Of a stretch of DNA of 64,000 nt, positions 39,351-51,787 are shown one piece after another. The stretch comes from Cercis canadensis (taxonomy: Eukaryota; Streptophyta; Magnoliopsida; Fabales; Fabaceae). Every line of letters starts with the position of its first letter. Position 1 is the stretch's first letter. The position numbers were made by a program, and so were the translations under genes. The DNA lies in assembly GCA_003255065.1 (NCBI GenBank), contig QAOA01006962.1, positions 317,069 through 381,068 of the forward strand, given 5' to 3'. The notes beneath the pieces are model-generated. The model was not told the DNA's origin. It saw only the letters and a list, made by a program, of their open reading frames with translations, and searched no databases.

Positions 39351-42300
39351 ATGGCTAACAGTTCGTATACAACAATCCCTCTTCTCTTCTCTATACACAC
39401 GCACGCACTCAGATGCACCCTTCTCATCTCTTCTCTTCTCTTCTCATTGGTGCTTCGTGTTCTGCAGCTATGGCTAGGTCGTTCCTGCAAGTGGCGGCGA
39501 CGGAGGAGACTGTAACTCCTCTCAGAGTGGTACAGATAGAGGGACTGGTAAGAATTTTTTTTTTTTGGCGTTTGATTGTTGAGGACGATGCAGAAGGCAT
39601 AGTTTCTTCAGCAATATGATTGGGGAAGAGGAAACTATGTCAAAGAAAGAAACTTTCTAAGGTTTTGTAGGTTGCGCTAGTTGTAATTGTTATTGGGTAT
39701 CTGAATTAGTGTAACCCAATTTGGTATAGTTACAAGATTAGCGTAGGAACTTTGGACACTGATAGGATTCTAGGTTTTACTAGGTTCTGAACTTTTGTGG
39801 ATTTTACTGAGAGAGTGTTTATGGATGAATTTATCTGTTGTAAAGTTTTTGAGGCAGGTTCTCTAATTGTAAGATTATCTTCAATCAGTTTATACATGAT
39901 GAAATTTCTGACGGCTTGCATTGTGGATGCTATGGGTTTTGGGAGTTAAATGTTTGTGATCCTCTGTTGAACAGGTCATCCTGAAGATAATCAAACACTG
40001 TAAGGACCACTCACCTGCTTTAGTCACTGGACAACTTCTTGGGCTAGATGTTGGCAGTGTTCTTGAAGTTACTAACTGTTTCCCCTTTCCGGTATGATAG
40101 ACTTTTATTTCCCCTTTTCAAATGTCATTGTCCTGTCCACTGGCAGTTATAACAGTTTGTTACTAAAAAATTGCAGATTAGGGAGGAGGATGAGGAAATT
40201 GAAGCTGATGGTGCTAATTACCAGCTTGAAATGATGAGATGCTTGAGGGAGGTTAATGTTGACAATAATACCGTTGGATGGTATGTTTAATGTGAATATT
40301 AATTTATAATATATGACAAGGGAAGAAAAGGATGACTGATAAATTAAGCGACAGACATATTGTATCTCCCTTTCCAAGTCTGTTTGATTTATTTTAGATT
40401 GAGAATTTTAGGAAATTAAGGGATTCAGAAATTGACTGATGAAAATACGTGGGTGATGTCAATAAAATTGCAATTGGATCTGTAACTTCTTACAGTTCCA
40501 CACTCGCCTAATGATCTGGATTGCTTATACAACTAGTCAGAAGAAACATATCAGCAAGACTATTATAGGATTGGTAGGATCGGCCTAGATTGTAAGATTA
40601 ATGAGATCCTGCTGATGCTATCATTTGTACTGATAACCTGCTAAAATGGGTTAAAAATTGTTGTGGTTATTACCATAATACCTTAGATACATCAAAATAA
40701 CACTTTTCCTTAAGTATTCTAACCAAACAGTCCCTTAAAATGCTTCTCCAACTGATTTTTGAACTCTTCATTAATTAGGGCACTAGCACATGACAAATTC
40801 TTCTTGGGCAATGGTTTCAAGTTAGGGTGGGGACTAGATACCTCTTCACCCTTGTTATTCTTTGAGATATAAATGATGATTATGTGAATAATGGGTTGGA
40901 CAGATTTGCATGAAGGATCAAATAGAAGATTATTTCTTTGAAATGTTTTGGCTTATTGCTGTTATTTTCTTTGGTTCTAAGGCCATTAAGACTATTTTGG
41001 AGTGGACTGATTTGTTACATATTGATTTGCTAGAAGTTGTATACTGACTTTTGTGTTGAATATTAGGTTACAAATTATATTTGACGTTCTGGACTAGATT
41101 ATTGATTTGTTAGAGGGTGATCACTTTTCTGTATATTAATCTTTTCTTTTATGAAAGAGAAAATAATTTATTAGTAGAAAAGTGCAGAAATGGAGGATAA
41201 GTTATCCTACTAGAGAAAGAAAACTAAAAGATGTATACAACATAGGAAAAACCATCAGCTCAAAAGTGCTTCCAGTCCCTCTACATAGCTTATCCACCCC
41301 GTCCCCTGGGGCCATGTAATGTAATCATTGGATGAAACTCACAGCGAAGCCTAGAAAGTGTTCCTGTCCATAACATCTGTGGGGATAAGAAACTTCAATT
41401 GCAGGCTCTAGCATGGTGTTCTAACTCCCTTATTATACAGAACTTACACATTAATATAAAATCCATGTTTATGTAAAAGGTGAAACATTTGTGAGTAGCA
41501 GTTAACTCCCTTATTATACAGCACTTCCACATTAATATTTCTTTTACCATCTTGCACATAATTACTTAGTCGTAATGTGTGAACACCTGCTGTTGAAGTG
41601 GGAGCAACTATTCAGCTCCCATGTATGCATGTTATTTGTGCATAAGACACCATCACTCAAGTTTCAACAAGTTGACAAATGTGATGGAAACTTGGAAATT
41701 GGTCCAATCTATGTTCTTTATAATATTTTCTCGTATGCATGGGATAACCCTCTAAAACTTTCTAGGTACCAGTCTACATTGCTAGGTTCCTTTCAGACTG
41801 TGGAGCTGATTGAAACCTTCATGAATTACCAGGTAATGGCTCACAACATTTTTCTGTGGAGACAGTTTTGCTTATGCTGGTGTTTCTTGGACTAACCTAT
41901 ACATTGTTGCAGAAACCAAATGCTATCATAGTATAACTATTTAATGTAAATGTTGTGAACAAATTCTTCTGGGTTGTGATTATGATAGTTATATAGGAAC
42001 CTGAATAACTATTAATTTGGAAATAGCTACCACAGGATGAGTGTTCAGCACTATCAGGGATTGGAAACTTCAATGTGGGAAGTTTTAATATTATGTACTC
42101 TAGGTGTGCTATTCTTCATCTATGGTGTCAGAAAATGACATGGTTTATTAGAAGAAAGATTGCCTTTATGACAGCTGACTGAGAATTTTACATGTTCTAG
42201 ATGCGTATTTGCTTGTATGGCTACTATGTTGTCTTAAAGTGGAATTAAGTTGATTTCGTAAAGCAAGGGAAACTTAAGAAGACTGGGTGTTATGGTGGAA

Positions 42301-45300
42301 CAAACCCTAGTTTTTGGATGATCTCATGTTGCTGCAAGGATATAGGTTTTGGGTTATTTTAATGTTACGTTCTTGAACTGACAATGATTTCTCATTTTTG
42401 AACTTGGATTGTGTATTAGGCATAGACTTGCATGTCATGTTTCTTGAAGACAATTTTTAAATTGGGTTAAGTGTTTCAACAATCTCTTATCATTGCTTTG
42501 CAGGAGAACATTAGACGTTGTGTTTGCATAATATATGATCCGTCAAGGTCTGATCAAGGTGTCCTAGCTCTGAAGGCCTTGAAGCTTTCTGATTCATTTA
42601 TGGAACTCTATAAAAGCAACAACTTTACAGGAGAGAAGTATGGATTTTCCTGTAGTTATCATTCTATCTTCAAATTGAACCTTTTGATTTCTCATTTTCT
42701 GTCTTTTTGTGAATAGATTGAGGGAGAAGAACTTATCATGGGTGGATATATTTGAGGAGATACCTGTAAGCTTTCCTTAACTTTGCTGTTTCTACTTTGG
42801 GTCAAATAATCCTTTGTTGTCCGCATTATGCTGTGCAAATTTGATTATTTTTGTATATGAAATATTTTATTTCTTGCAACGTTTTGGCTGCCTATTCCCC
42901 TTTCATTTGCATGTTGAACTTACAGGCAAAAGGTACCCTGAGGTGCAAGGTGCTAAAGGGCACTTGCCTAAGTAAAATGGTGCACTAAAATAGGGGAGTA
43001 TATAAAAAGAATATATAGGTATAGAACAGTATCTCTTGAATACTACACTATAAAATTCAGATAAATAAAACAGTGAATGTTTGGATATATGAGTGTTAAT
43101 GATGAAAAATATGCTTGTTCAACTATTAATGTGAAAGCTTTCACAGAACATGACCACATCATTTACCTCAAAAAACAGTGAGACAGCCCTAAAATTCATA
43201 GCGGAAACAGAAAGACAATATGCATTCTATGTGTAACATAATCAACAGAATAACTATAAAATTAAACCAGCACAGATCTCTCTATCACGTTCACGTTTAT
43301 AATTAGCCGGGGCTTTTGTAGCATCTAGCATTTTTTATGTGCAATTATTTGAAGCTTCTAGTGTGGACTTACTCTGAAATTGAAAACCTTCATCTTCTAC
43401 TTTTGAGTGCATTTGGATTCTTTTTTAAATTGATGTTATGCTGTCGTATGAGGGATTGGGGTCCAAATAATATTCTCTTCTAGGCGAAGGAAAAATAAAC
43501 AAAATATGCTTAAAATGTGCTATTGTCATGAGTCACTCACCTCGGGCACTTTATTCCTCACGTAAGCAGCACAACTAAGGTGCTAGAGGCCTGTGTCTAA
43601 CAAGTATATTAAAACATAAGGACATAAAAGACCATCAATGCAAGTAAAAATCTAGAGTGGGTGGTTAAGTAAAAATCTTTAATAGTTGATCAGTGTTAGA
43701 ACATGATTCTCCCATGCTAACAAAAGCTGTGAAACAAAATGGAGGAATTGATTTTGAGCAATGTTGATACAACCTTATAATCAGGTGCAATATTTTAAAA
43801 CACTATAGAGAATCTGAACTGGTTGATTAACTTTAGTGCTCAGAATGCCCATACCTTGGTTAACACATCTTAAATTTAAGGTGACTGTGAAATGAACCAG
43901 AAGGCACGTTTCTCTTTAGATTCAGATGTTAAATTTTCTAAGTTGTTATTGCAACAACTAAAGGATGACCTAGATATGTGAATGGTTTAGGGCTGGTTAT
44001 TTCTTGTATATTTTTATGGGATGAAATGGTATGAATTTGTTTTGGGTTATTATTCTATGTTAGTAGGTTGCTATCTATGCTGATCATGTTTCTCATAAAA
44101 ACTATCAGATCAAAGTTTCAAATTCTGCCCTTATCAGTGCGTTCATGACAGAGCTGGAACCAGATACACCAGTCAGCCAGGTGAAATATGATCTATGCCT
44201 GGGATTCTTCTGGTTCTTTGAAATTTAATTTATATTCTCATCTGCTGTTCTTTCATTGCAGTGTGATTATGATCGTCTGCAATTGTCAACCAGTCCATTA
44301 ATGGAGAGGAATATGGAATTTTTGATTGAGTGTATGGATGATTTGTCAATAGAACAACAAAAGGTTTTTGACCTTGCATCCCCTTTAAGTTCTCATTTAT
44401 TGATCAACTTTTGTCTCTTTTTAGAAATATATATTTGACAAAAGTTTCTTCTCTTCTAGTTCCAATACTACTACAGGAGCTTGTCCCGGCAGCAGGCTCA
44501 GCAACAAGCCTGGCTTCAGAAGAGAAGGTGTAATTTAGAATGTATTTGAATGGGTTCTTACGTGAACTGATTGATGAATTTTGGTTGAGATGTAGATTAG
44601 CAGACAATTTTCTGAGATTTACATATATGATTTTGCATTATTTTGAATGGGTGCCTGCAATTCACGTGTATGATTTTTAACATTATTTTATGAATGTGCT
44701 TCGGGATGTCACATGTAGGTATCCCAGTTGTTTCAGATTTTTTTTTTTTGTTAATTTTCTTATTTTAACTTGAGCATTTACTTTCATTACAATGTCCTTT
44801 TATTCTAGTGGATGGACAATTTTTTTAAACACATTTGTCTCAAGTTCATCTTTAGTCAGGAAAATATTTGTAGTATGCACTATTTTCATTCTTTCATGAT
44901 GGGAGTTTGTACTTGGCTCTTTAATCATTAGTTTTATTTACATTACTTCTTTCTATTTATGACGATAGGGCGGAGAACATGGCACGTAAAGCTGCTGGAG
45001 AGGACCCTTTGCCCGATGAAGATCCTTCGAACCCCATTTTTAAGCCAATCCCTGAGCCCTCACGGTTGGATAGCTTCCTCATAACAAATCAAATTTCCAA
45101 CTACTGTAACCAAATTAATGGGTATGTTACAAGATCTCTATCTGGTTAACCTAGTTTTTCTTCTTCTATCTGTGAGGAAGCTGGGATCTTTCTAATTATC
45201 TAAGCTCTGGTTTAGTTATACATGCTTTTGTACACGTTCTATTGTCTCTTTCTCATGGCGTCTGCATAATTGATTTGAAATTTCTGCTTTCTCTTTCCTC

Positions 45301-45440
45301 TATCTTGGGTGTGGAGTTCTGCATATCTTTTCTAGTCAATCAGACTTCATGATTACTGTTTGCGTTGCTTGTTTTGCAGGGTGTCAGGGCAGAGTTTTAA
45401 CAGACTCTATTTGATGAAGGCACTGCATGAGGATTCATAA
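39351..45440 (+). CDS. TIF3H1: Translation initiation factor eIF3 subunit h (12 coding exons)
   Basis: Exons: 39351-39360, 39468-39547, 39975-40091, 40177-40280, 41766-41832, 42504-42637, 42717-42765, 44109-44180, 44262-44363, 44460-44527, 44969-45121, 45380-45440; 1017 nt, 338 aa. All junctions are GT/AG with matching phase. The product closely matches plant eIF3h (Arabidopsis 337 aa). The MPN domain covers about 24-160, with VGWYQST where catalytic MPN+ proteins have a His-rich JAMM site, so it is a scaffold, not a protease. [20 protein letters not shown] and the [19 protein letters not shown] tail are conserved. As part of eIF3 it acts in cytosolic translation initiation and, in Arabidopsis, supports re-initiation after upstream ORFs. 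The 10-bp first exon gives MANT before MARSFLQ, matching the family's MAxTMARSFLQ start. If that exon is unused, translation would begin at 39470 (334 aa). Confidence 0.95.
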
Positions 45441-46516
45441 GCCAATTCTGATTCTGTCCTGTGGTAAGCTTTTGATTCAATTGTTTTGCTTATAGGATGG
45501 AAAATTTTATGGCTGAGGTTGATAGTATATGAGAGATGATGCTTTGCTTTAAGGCGATGTATTTTTGTTGTTTCTTTTCCATTTTCGAACCCAACAAATG
45601 TAAGCACTACCATACATCCGTTCCTTAGTGACATAAAATGTTAGGTGTTCATCAATTTTTGGGAATGTGGCATTTAGTTTTGTTCCATTACTAGATGCTA
45701 CATTCATCTTCGGGAGTATCTAATCTTTGCTTCTGTTAATGTCTTTGAGATAAAAATGCGATGGTAAAAGAGGCTTATATGTAGGCATGGAAATAAGTTG
45801 ATTGTATTTTGAATATTTATAATAAATTATATATGTATTTATATGTATAGATGCATGTGTGTGATATAATTTTTTTATCTATATTTGGAAAAAAAATGGT
45901 TCTATGACTGCATAAATACAAAATTTAATGAAATATATATAAATTTATTATCAGCTTGAATTTGATTAAATAAATTATTCTTTATAAAGCCTTTTCCATC
46001 AGCTTGCTTTTGATAATTGAGTTAAAATCCATTTTATTTAATAACTAGTTTATTTAGAACTTAATTGAATATATGAGGACGTTTATGCCCCATGTATACT
46101 TATGGGGTTACCTCATCCCATATTACCAATTGATGTCACTAAAACAGTGACTTGATTTTTTAATATTTTCGTAATAACACCTAAATCACAATGGGTCTCA
46201 TTGAAAGCTACTATACCATTCCTAGAAAGGAGGGGATAATGCTACCCCTCTAATAGGGGTAGCTTAGAGCTCATTAAGAGATACGTAACTTATTGCTATT
46301 TGGTAATACTTGGCAAGTCTCTCACACTGTATTCTTGGATTTTTATAGCAGAAGAAAGGAGGAAGGGAGAAAAGAAAAGTAATAGTGTGTGACTTTAGAG
46401 ATTTCTTGTGATCCTTGTCATTGGATTTTCAGGGATGAAATTATGATAATAAAAATTCAACTGTTTACCCAATTGAGTTCAGAAGTTACTTCCAGTTGCC
46501 AGGCTAGGTTCATATG
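45441..46516. other. 3' flank of eIF3h, intergenic
   Basis: TGTGGTAAGCTT shortly after the stop (about 45460) could be a 3' UTR splice donor, but no acceptor was assigned. The remainder is AT-rich and includes a family A MITE. Confidence 0.4.
46078..46275. repeat. MITE-like element, family A copy 4
   Basis: The reverse strand reads GTGATTTAGGTGTTATTACG followed by an AT-rich core, matching the copy at 3455. GGTAGC-type ends (TACCCC...GGGGTAGC) are visible. It is shorter than the other copies. Confidence 0.4.
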
Positions 46517-48677
46517 TATATATATATATAATCTAGCAGCGAGTTTATGGTCGATTTGGCAGTTTAGAAGCAATGATATGAGAAACCTAACATAAAAAGA
46601 AGTCATCGTTAATAAATCTCAACATAATGAAGGGATCTTTCATGTCCAAATGTATCATGATGGATGCTTACAACAATTAGGGTTTATCTACGAATTGCGA
46701 TAAGGTATTGAACCAATGAAACAAAGTAAATATTAGAATATAGAAGTTAAAGAATTACTAAAGTGTAATGAGGCCATCAAATGAAACCTTACTGAGTAAC
46801 TGAATTATGAATTATATACATGGATGACTTAATAGAAGAAAAGCCATTTTCTATATTAAGTTATAATCATCATCATTTTAATGACACAATATTATAATTA
46901 AGTTAATGATATAAGTCCTGCCCTCTACACAGAGAAGCATTTTCTTAAAAGAAAAAAAATAACTTCTTTCAACAAAAGTGGAAGCTACAAAAGCTTCATC
47001 GTTGAGCTTCTCTAAAAGTTCTAAATTTGAGTTGATAAATTACTTTTAAGAGTTTTGAGAAAGTCATCCAAACATATAAAAAGGTTTTTTCTTCCCCCTT
47101 AAAGTGAAAGCACTTGTTTAAGAAAGTTTCTCTATTGAAAAAAACTCATACAATAAAAAAGAATATGGTGAATGCTGAGTTACCTCCAAATAGAGTCTAA
47201 TGCTAAAATAGTACCCGTTGCAAGTAGATATGAAGTTGAAGTCGGCCTTAGCCAGAGACCACAACTTGCAACTTTTCTTTAGATTCATCAACTTACTCGA
47301 GGTCAGACCGAGCGAGGTCCGCCTTAGCCGAGGACTATACAACTTGCGAATTTTCTACAAATTCATCAAGTCACATGAGGTTGGACTGGGCATGGTCCGC
47401 CTTAGCTTGGGACCATCACTTGTGAATTTTCTTTAAATTTTTTAAGTCACTCGAGGTCGGCCTCGGCCCGGGACCACAACTTGTAAATTTTCTCACTTGT
47501 GGTCAACCTCAACCAGGGACCACAATTTGGGAATTTTCTACAAATTCATCAAGTCACATGAGGTCGGACTGAGTGCGGTCAGCCTCAGCTTGGGACCATA
47601 GCTTGTGAATTTTTTAGACTCGTCAAGACACTCGAGGTCAACCTCAGCCCAAGATCACAACTTGAGAATTTTCTTTAGATTCATCAAGTCACTCAACGTT
47701 GGATCGGGCAAGGTTGGCTTTAGCCAAAGACCACAACTAGCGAATTTTCTACAAATTCATCTAGTCACACGAGGTTGGACTGGGCATGGTTGGCCTCAAC
47801 TTGGGACCATCACTTGTGAATTTTCTTTAGATTCGACAAGTCACTCGAGGTCGGCCTCAGCCCGGGATCACAACTTGAGAATTTTCTTCAGATTCATTAA
47901 GTCACTCAAGGTTGGATCGGGCAAGGTTGGCCTCAACTTGCAAACTTTCTTGGGATTCATCATGTCACTCGAAGTCAGCCTCAACCAAGGACCACAACTT
48001 GCGAATTTTCTACAAATTCATTGGGTCACACGAGGTTGGACTGGGCGTGGTCAGCCTAAGCTTGGGACCATAACTAGTGAATTTTTCTTTGGATTTGTCA
48101 AGTCACTTAAGGTCAGCCTCAGCCCACAACCACAATATTGTTAGACAACCCCATGGACATTATGACCTGTGCCTTTCCATTAGGGATGACTTGGAGGTCT
48201 TGTACAACAAATCATTATGCAAAAGTTATTTGCATAGCTATATGTATCACAGATAACAGCAACACATGTATGTATGTCTAGATAATGGTGATCCTACTTA
48301 CTAGTTTCTATCACTATTTCATTATTATTCATCTTCCAATGTTTGACTTGTCTTCTCTTGAATTAAACACACCTTGTAGTAGGTACTATATAATTCATTA
48401 CGGGTTGCTTGTGCAGTAATTTTTTGTTTTCTTAGTTTACTACACTCACAACATTGTTATTAATATCATCTTAAAATTTCATTGGATAAAGTTGCACAAT
48501 GTTCTAATTGGATTAGTTGCATTTACTATACCCTGAACATTGAGTGCCATGTTTTCTTGAAATTTAAATTCAAGATTACTCAGGAATTGCTTTGGCTGGA
48601 ATTGAAGTCCTCATAAACTTTTGTGTGCGTGGGGGATTTATCTATATCGATGACCTTTTTTTTTTTTTTTTTTTTTT
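46517..48677 (+). repeat. 2.2-kb duplicated segment, copy 1
   Basis: Starts in a (TA)7 tract before ATCTAGCAGCGAG and ends in a poly-T run that abuts the 126-N gap. It is nearly identical to 48804-50979 apart from scattered substitutions and a 15-bp deletion near 47937. No gene was recognised. The long open frames inside are products of the minisatellite. Confidence 0.9.
47225..48135. repeat. ~80-bp minisatellite, array 1
   Basis: Degenerate monomers of about 75-90 bp share AAGTCACTCGAGGTCGGCCT, then GGGACCACAACTTG and GAATTTTCTTTAGATTCATC. About eleven units are visible. The repeat keeps frames open (up to about 180 codons), but their conceptual product is only repeats, so they are not counted as genes. 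Confidence 0.8.
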
Positions 48678-48803
48678 NNNNNNNNNNNNNNNNNNNNNNN
48701 NNNNNNNNNNNNNNNNNNNNNNNNNNNNNNNNNNNNNNNNNNNNNNNNNNNNNNNNNNNNNNNNNNNNNNNNNNNNNNNNNNNNNNNNNNNNNNNNNNNN
48801 NNN
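48678..48803. other. Assembly gap (126 N)
   Basis: Lies between a poly-T run and a (TA)n tract, exactly at the junction of the two 2.2-kb copies. Confidence 0.98.
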
Positions 48804-50979
48804 TATATATATATATAATCTAGCAGCGAGTTTATGGTCGATTTGGCAGTTTAGAAGCAATGATATGAGAAACCTAACATAAAAAGAAGTCATCGTTAAT
48901 AAATCTCAACATAATGAAGGGATCTTTCATGTCCAAATGTATCATGATGGATGCTTACAACAATTAGGGTTTATCTACGAATTGCGATAAGGTATTGAAC
49001 CAATGAAACAAAGTAAATATTAGAATATAGAAGTTAAAGAATTACTAAAGTGTAATGAGGCCATCAAATGAAACCTTACTGAGTAACTGAATTATGAATT
49101 ATATACATGGATGACTTAATAGAAGAAAAGCCATTTTCTATATTAAGTTATAATCATCATCATTTTAATGACACAATATTATAATTAAGTTAATGATATA
49201 AGTCCTGCCCTCTACACAGAGAAGCATTTTCTTAAAAGAAAAAAAATAACTTCTTTCAACAAAAGTGGAAGCTACAAAAGCTTCATCGTTGAGCTTCTCT
49301 AAAAGTTCTAAATTTGAGTTGATAAATTACTTTTAAGAGTTTTGAGAAAGTCATCCAAACATATAAAAAGGTTTTTTCTTCCCCCTTAAAGTGAAAGCAC
49401 TTGTTTAAGAAAGTTTCTCTATTGAAAAAAACTCATACAATAAAAAAGAATATGGTGAATGCTGAGTTACCTCCAAATAGAGTCTAATGCTAAAATAGTA
49501 CCCGTTGCAAGTAGATATGAAGTCGAGGTCGGCCTTAGCCAGAGACCACAACTTGCAAATTTTCTTTAGATTCATCAACTTACTCGAGGTCAGACAGAGC
49601 GAGGTCCGCCTTAGCCGAGGACTATACAACTTGCGAATTTTCTACAAATTCATCAAGTCACATGAGGTTGGACTGGGCATGGTTCGTCTTAGCATGGGAC
49701 CATCACTTGTGAATTTTCTTTAAATTTTTTAAGTCACTCGAGGTCGGCCTCGGCCCGGGATCACAACTTGTAAATTTTCTCACTTGTGGTCAACCTCAAC
49801 CAGGGACCACAATTTGGGAATTTTCTACAAATTCATCAAGTCACACGAGGTCGGACTGAGTGCGGTTAGCCTCAGCTTGGGACCATAGCTTGTGAATTTG
49901 TTAGACTTGTCAAGACACTCGAGGTCAACCTCAGCCCAAGATCACAACTTGAGAATTTTCTTTAGATTCATCAAGTCACTCAAGGTTGGATCGGGCAAGG
50001 TTGGCCTTAGCCAAAGACCACAACTAGCGAATTTTCTACAAATTCATCTAGTCACACAAGGTTGGACTGGGCATGGTTGGCCTCAACTTGGGACCATCAC
50101 TTGTGAATTTTCTTTAGATTCGACAAGTCACTCGAGGTTGGCCTCAGCCCGGGATCACAACTTGAGAATTTTCTTCAGATTCATTAAGTCACTCAAGGTT
50201 GGATCGGGCAAGGTTGGCCTCAACCTAGGACCCCAACTTGCAAACTTTCTTGGGATTCATCATGTCACTCGAAGTCGGCCTCAACCAAGGACCACAACTT
50301 GCGAATTTTCTACAAATTCATCGGGTCACACGAGGTTGGATTGGGCGTGGTCAGCCTAAGCTTGGGACCATAACTAGTGAATTTTTCTTTGGATTTGTCA
50401 AGTCACTTAAGGTCAGCCTCAGCCCACAACCACAATATTGTTAGACAACCCCATGGACATTATGACCTGTGCCTTTCCATTAGGGATGACTTGGAGGTCT
50501 TGTACAACAAATCATTATGCAAAAGTTATTTGCATAGCTATATGTATCACAGATAACAGCAACACATGTATGTATGTCTAGATAATGGTGATCCTACTTA
50601 CTAGTTTCTATCACTATTTCATTATTATTCATCTTCCAATGTTTGACTTGTCTTCTCTTGAATTAAACACACCTTGTAGTAGGTACTATATAATTCATTA
50701 CGGGTTGCTTGTGCAGTAATTTTTTGTTTTCTTAGTTTACTACACTCACAACATTGTTATTAATATCATCTTAAAATTTCATTGGATAAAGTTGCACAAT
50801 GTTCTAATTGGATTAGTTGCATTTACTATACCCTGAACATTGAGTGCCATGTTTTCTTGAAATTTAAATTCAAGATTACTCAGGAATTGCTTTGGCTGGA
50901 ATTGAAGTCCTCATAAACTTTTGTGTGCGTGGGGGATTTATCTATATCGATGACCTTTTTTTTTTTTTTTTTTTTTTTT
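48804..50979 (+). repeat. 2.2-kb duplicated segment, copy 2
   Basis: Begins with the same (TA)7 tract directly after the gap and ends in the same poly-T run, here followed by unique sequence (GCTTGGGTGAAAGG). It includes a second copy of the minisatellite. Copy boundaries that coincide with the gap suggest two overlapping contigs or haplotypes. Confidence 0.9.
49510..50430. repeat. ~80-bp minisatellite, array 2
   Basis: Same monomers and order as 47225-48135, with 15 extra bp near 50220. Confidence 0.8.
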
Positions 50980-51217
50980 GCTTGGGTGAAAGGAACATCT
51001 GGGTGAATAACAACTACTAATTTGCATACATTAGTTTGTTAGCATGAAATGTATTAAATGATAGTATGAAGCCATTTTAAAGGCTAACTACACTAGGTTT
51101 TATTTATTTTTTCATTTAAACTCATTATTATATAATGAGTAATACCATATACACGTAACACACCATTATGTGTCTCACTAAACTATATTATCGTATATGC
51201 AAAGTAAATCTGAACGT

Positions 51218-51593
51218 TGTTAAGGAAAACAACACAAACATGTAAATAAATTTTCCAAAAATTAAAAAAAAAAAAATAGAAGAAGCAAAAAAAAAAGTTC
51301 CAAATGATGCACCTATTAGTCTTAACTGATTAATTAGTTTTTAAAATAATTGTTTCATTCCCAAAAGAGTATATGAAGAGTTTGTTTGGACATGTTATCA
51401 TAGAGATGAAATTATTTGAATGGAAATAACGGATGATTTACAAATGATCAAATAATACATGTAAAATGATTTTATAAATAAATTAAATTCTTAAGTTAAT
51501 TTAATTCCAATCAAGGTTAATGAAATAAGTTCATTCTTAAGTTTATTTGCAAATTAATTCTATTCTAAAACTCTTAGATTGTAACAGGCTGAA
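51218..51593 (+). repeat. Distal promoter block of receptor gene 1, repeated at 55900
   Basis: Matches 55900-56286 closely: AACAACACAAACATGTAAAT, a poly-A tract, then GTTTGGACATGTTAT and so on. It marks the left part of the tandem duplication that made the two receptor genes. Confidence 0.85.
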
Positions 51594-51667
51594 GAAGAAA
51601 AAAAAAGACAAAATCTCAATTGGTGAAGTTTCTTGGACATTATGCAGAATTTCTTAGTGGCATATGG

Positions 51668-51709
51668 TTGACTTAGTAGTATACATTGACTGAGCTAAGC
51701 ATATAAACT
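51668..51709 (+). promoter_or_regulatory. Paired W-boxes and TATA box of receptor gene 1
   Basis: TTGACT at 51668-51673 and 51686-51691 is followed by TATAAACT at 51702-51709, 79 bp before the ATG. W-boxes are WRKY-factor sites typical of defence genes. The arrangement is conserved in receptor gene 2 at 60326-60367. Confidence 0.5.
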
Positions 51710-51787
51710 TTGATAATGCACCAACGGTGAGATTATAGTACTTTGTAACTTGTCTCATTAAACCCATTGGAGTCCTCTTACGCTCTA

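Noticed and set aside
47605-48144. 179-codon open frame (and its 155-codon twin at 49892)
   Set aside because: It is produced entirely by the ~80-bp minisatellite. The conceptual protein is a repeat of itself with no domain, and the frame differs between the two near-identical copies.
47225-50430. CRISPR-like regular repeats
   Set aside because: Spacing is that of a degenerate tandem minisatellite with no unique spacers, and the genome is eukaryotic.
51767-51787. N-terminal extension of receptor gene 1 from a TTG codon
   Set aside because: Plants rarely start at TTG. The signal peptide begins properly at ATG 51788, and the paralogue at 60446 has the same ATG context.
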